Under the pieces are notes generated by a model. That model did not search any database. It saw nothing but the letters and a program-made list of their open reading frames with translations, and was not told the origin of the DNA. Below, one piece after another: positions 1-5,104 of a stretch of 5,104 nucleotides of DNA. The DNA is from Planctomycetota bacterium (GTDB lineage Bacteria > Planctomycetota > Phycisphaerae > UBA1845). How positions within the stretch are numbered: the stretch's first letter is position 1; every line of letters starts with the position of its first letter. The DNA is taken from contig JADFMZ010000255.1 in NCBI GenBank assembly GCA_022563615.1, positions 1-5,104 of the forward strand, written 5' to 3'. Position numbers and translations under genes: made by a program.

Positions 1-83
1 AGATGTCGCCCGTCTACGCAACGTCGATCATCCCCGCCTAAAGTGTCATGCACCCGGTCCACGATCGAGGATCGCCCACCTCA

Positions 84-1082
84 TCATGGGCTTGCCGGCT
101 GCTCGTACCATTCCACAAGACGTTGAACTCCCTCCTGCGTCGACACCCTCGGATCGTATCCGAAGTCCCGTCGTGCAGCATGGATGCAAAAATAGTGAGA
201 TTTCGCAAGCTGGATCGCAACAAACCGCGTCATCGGCGGCTCGGAAGAGCGCCCCAAGGCCCGGAAAAGCGTCTCCAGGCCCGCACCCACAAGATATGCT
301 GTCCGGAACGACACAGAGCGGCGAATGGGCGGCACACCAAGTCGGTCAAGGAGATCTCGAATCCATGGCCAAAGGAGAACCGGCTCCCCCTGGCTGATGA
401 AATAGGCGCGCCCGGCGCATCGCCCCCCTGGAGCCAGCGCGTCGCCAGCCTGGACGTGTGCGTCGCTCGCGTTGTCAATATAGGTGATGTCCACGAGATT
501 GCTTCCGCCCCCAACCTGGAGCAGCCGACCGCGCCGAGCACGATCCAGCAGGCGGGGGATAAGTTCCCGATCGCCGGGGCCCCAGATCAGATGAGGCCTC
601 AGCGCCACCGTGGCAAGCGAGGGGCCGTTCGCCGCCAACACCAACCGCTCAGCTTCCGCTTTGGTCTGGGCATAGGCCGTCAAATACCGGCTTGCGTAGG
701 GCTGTGATTCATCCACGCCGCAGAGGTCTTCGCCGCCGCCCACCACGCTGGGCGTGCTGGTGTAGATGAGCTTGTGAACGCCGTGGGCACGACACCCCTC
801 GATCACGTTTTGGGTGCCCGTGACGTTGACCTCTTGGTACGCCCGGCGTTTCCCCCAGACGCCGACTTTGGCAGCCACGTGGAATACGGCATCCCGTTCC
901 GCACACGCCCGGCCTACGGCGTCGGCATCGCGCACGTCGCCCTGAAGGCAGGCAATGCCGACGGCTTCGAGGTGCGGGTAACGGCGCCGGCCAAAGACGG
1001 TCACCCGGTCTCCCCGCTCATGCAGCATCTGGGCGATTCGGCTACCCAGAAAACCGCCGCCGCCAATCACCAGCGCATTCAT
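84..1082 (-). CDS. oleD: OleD-like NAD(P)-dependent 2-alkyl-3-oxoalkanoate reductase (SDR/3-beta-HSD family)
   Basis: A 332-aa extended short-chain dehydrogenase. In the OleABCD pathway OleD uses NADPH to reduce the 2-alkyl-3-ketoacid made by OleA to the 2-alkyl-3-hydroxyacid that OleC then cyclises; it is a cytosolic enzyme. Visible motifs: N-terminal Rossmann GxxGxxG (GGGGFLG, residues 7-13), GDVRD at 48-52 for cofactor binding, HVAAK at 68-72, the active-site strand YTSTPSVV (107-114) supplying Ser/Thr, and YxxxK as Y137/K141. The substrate-side LRPHLIWGPGD (161-171) is typical of the sterol-dehydrogenase-like branch. Length and full catalytic set indicate an intact gene. The ATG overlaps the oleC TGA as ATGA with no strong ribosome binding site of its own, so translation is probably coupled to oleC. 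The gene ends in two tandem TGA codons (86-84, 83-81). Family assignment is secure; the OleD role rests on adjacency to oleC. A generic NAD-dependent epimerase/dehydratase is the alternative. Confidence 0.9.
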   Translation of the reverse strand: MNALVIGGGGFLGSRIAQMLHERGDRVTVFGRRRYPHLEAVGIACLQGDVRDADAVGRACAERDAVFHVAAKVGVWGKRRAYQEVNVTGTQNVIEGCRAHGVHKLIYTSTPSVVGGGEDLCGVDESQPYASRYLTAYAQTKAEAERLVLAANGPSLATVALRPHLIWGPGDRELIPRLLDRARRGRLLQVGGGSNLVDITYIDNASDAHVQAGDALAPGGRCAGRAYFISQGEPVLLWPWIRDLLDRLGVPPIRRSVSFRTAYLVGAGLETLFRALGRSSEPPMTRFVAIQLAKSHYFCIHAARRDFGYDPRVSTQEGVQRLVEWYEQPASP

Positions 1083-2323
1083 GCCAGCCGTCGCCCTGCC
1101 CAGACCGCCAGCTTCTCCCGGTTGATCTTGGCATTGTGCCGGACATCCACCGGCAGGTTTCGACGAAAAAGTACGTGGTGGATTTCCTCGGTCGTGGGGT
1201 TTGCACGGGCCAGCGCAAGCAATTCGCCCTGAAGCGTTCGCCTTTGACGACCCGGCGACGAGCGTCCCGGTTCCGTTTCGATCACGATCACCGGGCGCTG
1301 CTTTCCTTTGGGCCCAACGCCGACCAGGGCTGAGCGCGAGACGTCTTCATGTTGATTGAACACCGGCTCGCAACAGTCCGTGAACATCGTGCCCCGCTTC
1401 GTCACGACGCGATGAGATTTTCGCCCGCAGAACCAGACGCGACCCTGTTCGTCCCGATACCCGATGTCGCCCATTCGGTGCCAGACCGTGTCACCATCAT
1501 GAATCTTGGCCAGGCGAGTAGCGTGTGGGAGCCCGAAGTATTCCTCCGTCACCACCGGACCAGCCACGACGATCTCGCCGCGCTCACCGTCGGGCAGGGT
1601 AAGATCATCCGACCACTGAAGGATCGGGTCGTCGGTGATGCGAATGATGCGCAACTCGATGCCGGTTAGCGGCCGACCGACGCACGTTCCCGCCCCACGA
1701 CGGTTCCGTTCGCACAAATCCCCAAGAAGCTCCCGGCCCGAGATCGACGTGACCGGCAGCGATTCCGTTGCGCCATAGGGCGTGTGAACCTCACCCTCAG
1801 GCTCGATCACGCGATGCAATTGTTCGATCACCTGCCAGGGCACGGGGGCGCCGGCGATTAAGATGCGGCGCAGGGTCGGCAGCTTGATGCCTCGTTGCGT
1901 GCAATAGGGCGCGACCCGCCGCCAGATCGCCGGCGATCCAAAGCTGCTCGTGATTTGATGGTCCTGGACCGCACGAACGATGCGCGCGGGATCGACCCGC
2001 GCCGGGTGCGAGGGGTCCATGTCCGGGATGACCACGGTCATCCCCATGGCGATGCTGAACAGCGCAAAGAGCGGAAAGGTAGCCAGATCGACCTCACCCG
2101 GCTCGATGGAGTATTGGGTCTGGATCATACGAATCTGCGCGTCGAACGTGCCGTGCTGATAGACGACGCCCTTGGCCGGCCCCGTGCTGCCGCTGGTGAA
2201 CAGAATCGCCGCCGTCTCTTCCCGAGGCGTCTCCGCAATGGCGAACTGGCTCGACGCCGTCGCCGTTGCACAGAGGCCTTGCAAGGTCGGCCCGCCCCAG
2301 AACCATCGCCGACCGACGGTCAC
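1079..2323 (-). CDS. oleC: OleC-like beta-lactone synthetase, main part (AMP-dependent synthetase/ligase)
   Basis: The larger part of an ANL-superfamily adenylating enzyme. OleC uses ATP to activate the 2-alkyl-3-hydroxyacid from OleD and closes it to a cis-beta-lactone. Numbered from the GTG at 2323, visible motifs are the P-loop LFTSGSTGPAKG (41-52), the A5 motif TPYGATE (181-187), the RMGDIGY Asp (D286), the hinge-side GRKSHRV (300-306) and the C-terminal HNAKINREKLAVW with the candidate catalytic Lys399. FPLFALF and VIPDMDPSHPARVDP match my memory of the OleC subfamily. The frame is open a further nine bases upstream (E-H-I) to an in-frame TGA, beyond which the same frame carries the missing N-terminal section. 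GAGAG lies 6 nt before the GTG at 2323, so restart there is conceivable but weak. Without the first ~150 residues the adenylation domain would lack its first subdomain, so this piece alone is probably inactive. The stop overlaps the oleD ATG. Confidence 0.85.
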   Translation of the reverse strand: MTVGRRWFWGGPTLQGLCATATASSQFAIAETPREETAAILFTSGSTGPAKGVVYQHGTFDAQIRMIQTQYSIEPGEVDLATFPLFALFSIAMGMTVVIPDMDPSHPARVDPARIVRAVQDHQITSSFGSPAIWRRVAPYCTQRGIKLPTLRRILIAGAPVPWQVIEQLHRVIEPEGEVHTPYGATESLPVTSISGRELLGDLCERNRRGAGTCVGRPLTGIELRIIRITDDPILQWSDDLTLPDGERGEIVVAGPVVTEEYFGLPHATRLAKIHDGDTVWHRMGDIGYRDEQGRVWFCGRKSHRVVTKRGTMFTDCCEPVFNQHEDVSRSALVGVGPKGKQRPVIVIETEPGRSSPGRQRRTLQGELLALARANPTTEEIHHVLFRRNLPVDVRHNAKINREKLAVWAGRRLA

Positions 2324-2332
2324 AATGTGCTC

Positions 2333-2335
2333 TCA
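2333..2335 (-). other. In-frame TGA interrupting oleC
   Basis: Codon order on the minus strand is GAG-CGT-TGA-GAG-CAC-ATT-GTG. Both flanks are in the same frame (2788 and 2323 have the same remainder mod 3) and align in order with one OleC protein, so this is a point stop rather than a frameshift. It lies in the linker before VTVGRRW, a stretch I recall as variable among OleC proteins. A single C-to-T change from CGA (Arg) or a G-to-A change from TGG (Trp) would create it. TGA is a normal stop elsewhere in this window (oleD, the methyltransferase, the oleC end), so a genome-wide recoding is not indicated. Confidence 0.8.
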
Positions 2336-2788
2336 ACGCTCAAATATCGCCGGTCTGAGAACACGGATGACATGGGCCTTGGGGACGCCGACGAACGCGT
2401 CCAGTTCCACCTGCCGGATACATTCCAGCAGACGCCCCACCCCCATGCCCGGATCAATCATGACGGGCACCGCGCGCAACTTGAATAGCGCAAAGACCAG
2501 AGCGACGAACTCGACACCGGGCCGAACCATCACCAGCACGCGCATGCCGCGCTCGAATCCCGCCGAGGCCAGACCGTTGGCGCATCGGTTTGATAACCGC
2601 TCCAGCTCGGCAAAGGAGGTTGAACTGTACAGGGGCGACCCGCCTGGGCGACAGGCCCGCATCTCGACGACAGCCGACCGCTCCGGCGCCGCCTCAGCCA
2701 TCCGAGGCAGATAGTTGGCGATGTTGAATGTGGACCCGGCACCGGATGCGTCGCCTACGCTCTTGGTTCTCCCCACGGTGAGTGTCAA
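2333..2788 (-). CDS. oleC: OleC-like beta-lactone synthetase, N-terminal part, ended early by TGA
   Basis: Start of the same adenylating enzyme: 151 codons before the in-frame TGA. The segment FNIANYLPRMAEAAPERSAV (residues 21-40) is the usual opening of OleC-type synthetases. FAELERLSNRCANGL (59-73), RVLVMVRPGVEFVALVFALF (83-102) and VPVMIDPGMG (107-116) follow the expected order of the first ANL subdomain. The start chosen is TTG at 2788: AGGAGG lies 7 nt upstream, and translation from it gives a leader only ~20 residues ahead of the conserved block. The frame is open further upstream, with an ATG at 2845 and a GTG at 3106, but neither has a ribosome binding site, the upstream translation looks non-protein-like, and the GTG lies inside the divergent methyltransferase gene. 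Together with the downstream part and counting the TGA position, the reading is 569 codons, close to the usual OleC size of about 550. Alone it could not bind ATP. Confidence 0.75.
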   Translation of the reverse strand: MTLTVGRTKSVGDASGAGSTFNIANYLPRMAEAAPERSAVVEMRACRPGGSPLYSSTSFAELERLSNRCANGLASAGFERGMRVLVMVRPGVEFVALVFALFKLRAVPVMIDPGMGVGRLLECIRQVELDAFVGVPKAHVIRVLRPAIFER

Positions 2789-2795
2789 AGGCGTG

Positions 2796-2801
2796 CCTCC
2801 T
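2796..2801 (-). promoter_or_regulatory. Ribosome binding site (AGGAGG) for oleC TTG start
   Basis: A perfect AGGAGG on the minus strand sits 7 nt before an in-frame TTG at 2788. It is the only strong Shine-Dalgarno site near the beginning of the conserved OleC sequence, and it decides the start in favour of a rare TTG codon over the unsupported ATG at 2845. Confidence 0.65.
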
Positions 2802-2965
2802 GGCGTCGAACGGCCCAATTCGTACCATAGAGTGTCGGATATCATGGTTCGGAGCAAGTGCGACGATGAGCGCGATCGAACGGGCCAAAGACGACATGGA
2901 ACGAGGAGACCATTGGCTGGCGCGCGTGCGCGTAGTGTTGCAGCACGCCTGAATGGATGGGACAT

Positions 2966-3041
2966 CAGAGCCGCGCCCGTCAGGAAGCGGTCCGGTCCTG
3001 TCTGCCGTGCGAAAGATCGCTCCCTGACGGTCGCGGCTCTG
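2966..3041. repeat. Long imperfect inverted repeat (24-bp arms, 28-bp spacer)
   Basis: Arm 2966-2989 is the reverse complement of arm 3018-3041 at 22 of 24 positions, with mismatches at 2976/3031 and 2985/3022. In RNA the stem could extend by three more pairs (G-U, U-A, C-G) to 2992/3015, leaving a 22-nt loop. No T-tract follows on either strand, so it is not a simple intrinsic terminator. Possible roles: a structured leader of the methyltransferase mRNA (52 bp before its ATG), a structured leader of oleC, a small MITE/REP-like mobile palindrome, or a large operator. Confidence 0.75.
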
Positions 3042-3078
3042 CTCAACTCAACCCATCGAATGAAAGTTGACGAAGCAT

Positions 3079-3084
3079 TAGAAT
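3079..3084 (+). promoter_or_regulatory. Possible -10 box (TAGAAT) for the methyltransferase
   Basis: TAGAAT differs from TATAAT at one position and ends 9 nt before the ATG at 3094, placing a transcript start at or just before the start codon. The gene has no visible Shine-Dalgarno site, which fits a leaderless mRNA. The best 17-bp-spaced -35 candidate (TCGAAT, 3056-3061) is poor, so this is a weak call. Confidence 0.25.
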
Positions 3085-3093
3085 GTCGCCCGT

Positions 3094-3915
3094 ATGTCTC
3101 GATCACGAAAATCCGCCGTTCGCAAATACCACGACCGGGTGGCGCCGCGCTACGATGACAGCTACGGCGACGCCTACTGGCAGTGGCATGACACCCTGAC
3201 CTGGCAATACCTCAAGCCCTTTCTGCCCAAAGATATGAGTGCCGCCGTCCTCGACCTAGGCTGCGGAACGGGCAAGTGGGGCGCCAAGCTGGCCAAGAGC
3301 GGCTACGCCGTGACCAGTGTCGACATCTCTCCGAGGATGCTCGATCAAGCCAGGCTCAAAATCGACGCCCAGTCGCCCTCACGTGAGACTTTGTTCGTAC
3401 ACGCGGATCTTTGTGATCTGAGCGACCTGACAACAGGCCACTATGCGCTGGCCGTCGCTTTCGGCGATCCCATCGGGTGCTCGCAGTCACCCCCCAAAGC
3501 CATGAAGCAGATCCGGCGCGCCCTCACCCGCGACGGCATTCTCGTGGCAACCTTCGACAACCGTTTGGCCGGCATCGACTATTACCTGTCCAAAGGCAAC
3601 CCGGCCCTGTTGCAAAGATATCTTCGCGACGGCAAGACGAACTGGCTCACCAAAGACGCCGATGAGCGATTCCCGATTCACACCTTCACTCCCGGGGACG
3701 TCGTCACGTTGGTGGAAAAGAGCGGCTTTGAGTTGCTGGATATGGTCGGCAAAACGGTGCTGCCGATGAGGCACTACCGCGAGCTGCTGGAAACGCCCGA
3801 GGCGCGGCGAACGTGGGCCCGGATCGAACGCCAGCTCGCCCGGAAACCGGCGGGCATGGGGCGGGCGTCTCATCTCCAAGTCGCCTGCCGCGCAGTGAAA
3901 AAGGGAAGACGATGA
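3094..3915 (+). CDS. Class I SAM-dependent methyltransferase (UbiE/BioC-like fold)
   Basis: A 273-aa protein that should transfer a methyl group from S-adenosylmethionine; the substrate cannot be read from sequence. The N-terminal YHDRVAPRYDDSYGDAYW (12-29) is the lead-in helix seen in UbiE-like enzymes. Motif I is VLDLGCGTGKWG (52-63), the acidic residue after strand 2 is D77 in SVDIS, motif II is HADLCDL (103-109), and the motif IV strand is YALAVAFGDPIG (117-128). The C-terminal half (LRDGKTNWLTKDADERFPIHTFTP, then a helix and LQVACRAVKKG) resembles uncharacterised methyltransferases with a lid insertion. ATG 3094 is the only ATG after an in-frame TAG at 3079, and it has no ribosome binding site. 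The gene overlaps the pseudouridine synthase by 4 bp, so the two are probably co-expressed; an RNA or translation-related substrate is possible but unproven. It is complete, with no missing motif. Confidence 0.85.
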   Translation: MSRSRKSAVRKYHDRVAPRYDDSYGDAYWQWHDTLTWQYLKPFLPKDMSAAVLDLGCGTGKWGAKLAKSGYAVTSVDISPRMLDQARLKIDAQSPSRETLFVHADLCDLSDLTTGHYALAVAFGDPIGCSQSPPKAMKQIRRALTRDGILVATFDNRLAGIDYYLSKGNPALLQRYLRDGKTNWLTKDADERFPIHTFTPGDVVTLVEKSGFELLDMVGKTVLPMRHYRELLETPEARRTWARIERQLARKPAGMGRASHLQVACRAVKKGRR

Positions 3916-4976
3916 CCGACCACGATGCCGGGCCGACCAACGACTTTCCGTCCGAAGAGGACACCGGCGCCAATGCGGACAACGAGGGCGACAAGGGGCC
4001 TCAAACCCACCGGATTGAGATTCGCAAACGTCTGCCCGGTCGGCGGCTGGATAAATACCTGCGTTCCAAGTTCCCGCGCATCTCACGAACCGCTCTCCAG
4101 CTTTACATCAAGCAGGGGCTCGTAACGGTCAACGATCTACCCACCAAAGCCAGCTATGAGCCGGCCCTCGGAGATATCATCAAGGTTGAGCTTCCACCTC
4201 CGCCACCAGTCGATGTCGTCCCCGAGGATATCCCGCTAGACATCATCTATGAGGACAACTGGCTGCTGGCGATCAACAAGTCCGCAGGAATCGTTTGCCA
4301 TCCAGGCCACCCCAACCAGACCGGCACGCTCGTTCACGCCGTGGCCTTTCACGCAGCCCACCTGAGTAAGGGCAGCGCTCCCTTCCGCCCCGGCATCGTG
4401 CATCGGCTGGACAAGAATACGACCGGCGTGATGGTGATCGCCAAGACCGACGAAGCGCATTGGAGGATTGCGCTGCAATTCCAACGTCGCACGACGCGTA
4501 AGGAATACTTCGCCCTATGCCATGGCCGCATCCGCCTGGACGGTGATGTCATCAACCAGCCGCTGGCTCCCTATTCCTCTACCACGAAACACATGATCGT
4601 ATCTGGGGGGGGCAACCTGCCGCGTCAGGCCATGTTCAAAGAAGCGATCACCGAGTATCGAGTAGTCGCGCGCTATCGCGGGTATACTGCGGTCGAGTTG
4701 TTTCCCAAGACGGGGCGGACTCATCAGCTTCGGGTGCACATGGCGTCCATAGGCCACCCGATGGTCGGTGACGGGCTTTACGGCGGCCACGTGGTCAGTG
4801 AGGCCGACCTGGCCGGCAGCGGCAGCGACGAACCATTGATCGACCACCAGGCTCTGCACGCCCGTCGCCTACGGTTGATGCATCCGATTCACGAAAAACC
4901 GCTAGAGCTCAACGCCCCGCTGCCGCCCAACATCACGCGCATTCTGGAACTGCTCGAAACCCATCGACGTCTCTAG
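3912..4976 (+). CDS. RluA/RluD-family large-subunit rRNA pseudouridine synthase
   Basis: A 354-aa enzyme that isomerises uridine to pseudouridine in RNA; RluD members modify helix 69 of 23S rRNA during 50S assembly. Domains: an acidic, low-complexity N-terminal tail (1-32), an S4 RNA-binding domain (about 43-94; RRLDKYLRSKF, then VTVNDLPTKASYEPALGDIIKVEL), a proline run PPPPP (95-99), and the catalytic domain. The active-site motif is HRLDKNTTG (164-172) with catalytic Asp167; other family motifs are RKEYFALCHG (196-205), FPKTGRTHQLRVHMASIGHPMVGD (264-287) and QALHARRLRLMHP (313-325). Start ATG 3912 overlaps the methyltransferase TGA; GGGAAG lies just ahead, and the upstream open frame is the methyltransferase read in another frame. 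The S4 domain plus overall layout favour RluD over RluA or RluC, but the exact target uridines are inferred. The tail is longer than in the E. coli enzyme. Confidence 0.93.
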   Translation: MTDHDAGPTNDFPSEEDTGANADNEGDKGPQTHRIEIRKRLPGRRLDKYLRSKFPRISRTALQLYIKQGLVTVNDLPTKASYEPALGDIIKVELPPPPPVDVVPEDIPLDIIYEDNWLLAINKSAGIVCHPGHPNQTGTLVHAVAFHAAHLSKGSAPFRPGIVHRLDKNTTGVMVIAKTDEAHWRIALQFQRRTTRKEYFALCHGRIRLDGDVINQPLAPYSSTTKHMIVSGGGNLPRQAMFKEAITEYRVVARYRGYTAVELFPKTGRTHQLRVHMASIGHPMVGDGLYGGHVVSEADLAGSGSDEPLIDHQALHARRLRLMHPIHEKPLELNAPLPPNITRILELLETHRRL

Positions 4977-4996
4977 TCTAGAGTTTTGCACTTTTT
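4971..4996 (+). terminator. Possible weak intrinsic terminator after the pseudouridine synthase
   Basis: CTCTA-GTC-TAGAG forms a 5-bp stem with a 3-nt loop overlapping the TAG stop, followed by TTTT and, after GCAC, TTTTT. Position and T-runs suit a terminator, but the stem is short and AT-rich, so efficiency is doubtful. Confidence 0.3.
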
Positions 4997-5032
4997 GAGG
5001 AGCCCACGAGGGCTTCGCCGCTCCTGAAAAAG
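4991..5032. repeat. Imperfect palindrome, 13-bp arms (T-run/A-run flanked)
   Basis: CTTTTTGAGGAGC (4991-5003) is the reverse complement of GCTCCTGAAAAAG (5020-5032) except for one G/G position. The 16-nt interior can form a further CGA/TCG pairing. Because the T-run is 5' and the A-run 3' on both strands, it has the wrong polarity for a terminator. It abuts a second palindrome, a layout reminiscent of REP pairs or insertion-sequence ends. Confidence 0.65.
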
Positions 5033-5033
5033 A

Positions 5034-5096
5034 GGGCCGCCTGCCGATGTTCTGGATGGCGTAAATGGATTTCCAGAACTTTTGGGCAGGAGGCCC
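5034..5096 (+). promoter_or_regulatory. Hairpin sequestering the ribosome binding site of the next gene
   Basis: Outer arms 5034-5045 and 5085-5096 are complementary at 11 of 12 positions. Inner arms GTTCTGGA (5049-5056) and TCCAGAAC (5072-5079) are perfectly complementary around a 15-nt loop, with a small asymmetric internal loop (GAT against TTTTG). The 3' outer arm contains AGGAGG at 5088-5093, 8 nt before ATG 5102. Folded, the whole Shine-Dalgarno site is paired, implying translational repression or control. Confidence 0.6.
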
Positions 5097-5101
5097 GTGC
5101 T

Positions 5102-5104
5102 ATG
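5102..5104 (+). CDS. Probable start codon of a gene running off the window
   Basis: ATG at the last three bases, preceded by a perfect AGGAGG at an 8-nt spacing. Only the start codon is visible, so the product is unknown. The paired hairpins upstream make a transposase one possibility, but nothing coding supports that here. Confidence 0.5.

Larger units (their letters stand above)
2789..3093. other. Divergent intergenic region between oleC and the methyltransferase
   Basis: About 305 bp between two outward-facing genes. I see no convincing protein gene in it. It holds the oleC ribosome binding site, a GC palindrome CGCGCGTGCGCG (2921-2932, 5-bp arms around GT), a long inverted repeat (2966-3041) and a TAGAAT box just before the methyltransferase. 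No clear sigma70 -35/-10 pair was found for oleC, so its promoter may use other sigma factors or be too diverged to call by eye. If oleC instead began at ATG 2845 the gap would shrink to 248 bp. Confidence 0.6.

Noticed and set aside
3..13. ATGTCGCCCGT shared with 3083-3093
   Set aside because: An 11-base match is expected by chance within 5 kb and the flanks do not match.
62..74. CGATC-GAG-GATCG hairpin downstream of oleD as a terminator
   Set aside because: Only a 5-bp stem and no T-run on the minus strand after it.
48..707. Plus-strand open frame of 219 codons over oleD
   Set aside because: Antisense to a gene with full catalytic motifs; its translation is low-complexity and Arg/Pro-rich with no recognisable domain.
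2333..2335. TGA in oleC as a selenocysteine codon or a reassigned stop
   Set aside because: It lies in a variable linker rather than at a catalytic Cys, I see no convincing bacterial SECIS-like hairpin just downstream, and TGA ends other genes in this window at sensible places.
1895..2714. Plus-strand open frames over oleC
   Set aside because: Shadows of a GC-rich gene on the other strand; Arg-rich translations with no domain features.
2715..3158. Plus-strand open frame across the intergenic region
   Set aside because: It overlaps the oleC start and the methyltransferase start in the wrong frame; no ribosome binding site or recognisable domain.
3487..4086. Minus-strand open frame of 199 codons over the methyltransferase and pseudouridine synthase
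   Set aside because: Antisense to two well-supported genes; no domain features.

Overview
The window looks like bacterial chromosome: GC-rich, tightly packed, with ATGA overlaps inside both gene pairs. It holds two divergent transcription units facing away from a ~305-bp intergenic region. On the minus strand lie an oleC homologue and then oleD, two enzymes of the OleABCD long-chain hydrocarbon (head-to-head olefin / beta-lactone) pathway. On the plus strand lie a class I SAM methyltransferase and then an RluA/RluD-family 23S rRNA pseudouridine synthase. The organism cannot be fixed from this sequence. Planctomycetota or a similar GC-rich Gram-negative lineage would fit the presence of ole genes and the style of the RluD-like protein, but this is a weak inference.

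Minus strand: oleC reads in one frame from a TTG start at 2788, which has an ideal AGGAGG ribosome binding site, down to 1079. A single in-frame TGA at 2335-2333 cuts it into a ~151-aa N-terminal piece and a ~414-417-aa piece. The second piece carries every adenylation motif. No frameshift or other stop is seen, so this is a recent nonsense mutation, a sequencing error, or a gene that tolerates the stop by readthrough or restart. The oleC stop overlaps the oleD start as ATGA. OleD (reductase) and OleC (beta-lactone synthetase) catalyse consecutive steps. OleA (thiolase-like condensing enzyme) and OleB (beta-lactone decarboxylase) are not in the window.

Intergenic region 2789-3093: it contains the oleC ribosome binding site, a small GC palindrome and a striking 24-bp inverted repeat (2966-2989 / 3018-3041, 22 of 24 positions complementary). 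The repeat could fold into a ~76-nt hairpin and lacks the T-tract of an intrinsic terminator.

Plus strand: the methyltransferase (3094-3915) and the pseudouridine synthase (3912-4976) overlap by ATGA and are probably translationally coupled. After 4976 come two back-to-back imperfect palindromes (4991-5032 and 5034-5096). The second buries a perfect AGGAGG placed 8 nt before an ATG at 5102-5104, the last three bases of the window. A new gene probably begins there with its ribosome binding site sequestered in a hairpin. This is seen in IS200/IS605-type transposase leaders, among other regulated leaders. Bases 1-83, downstream of oleD, show nothing recognisable.
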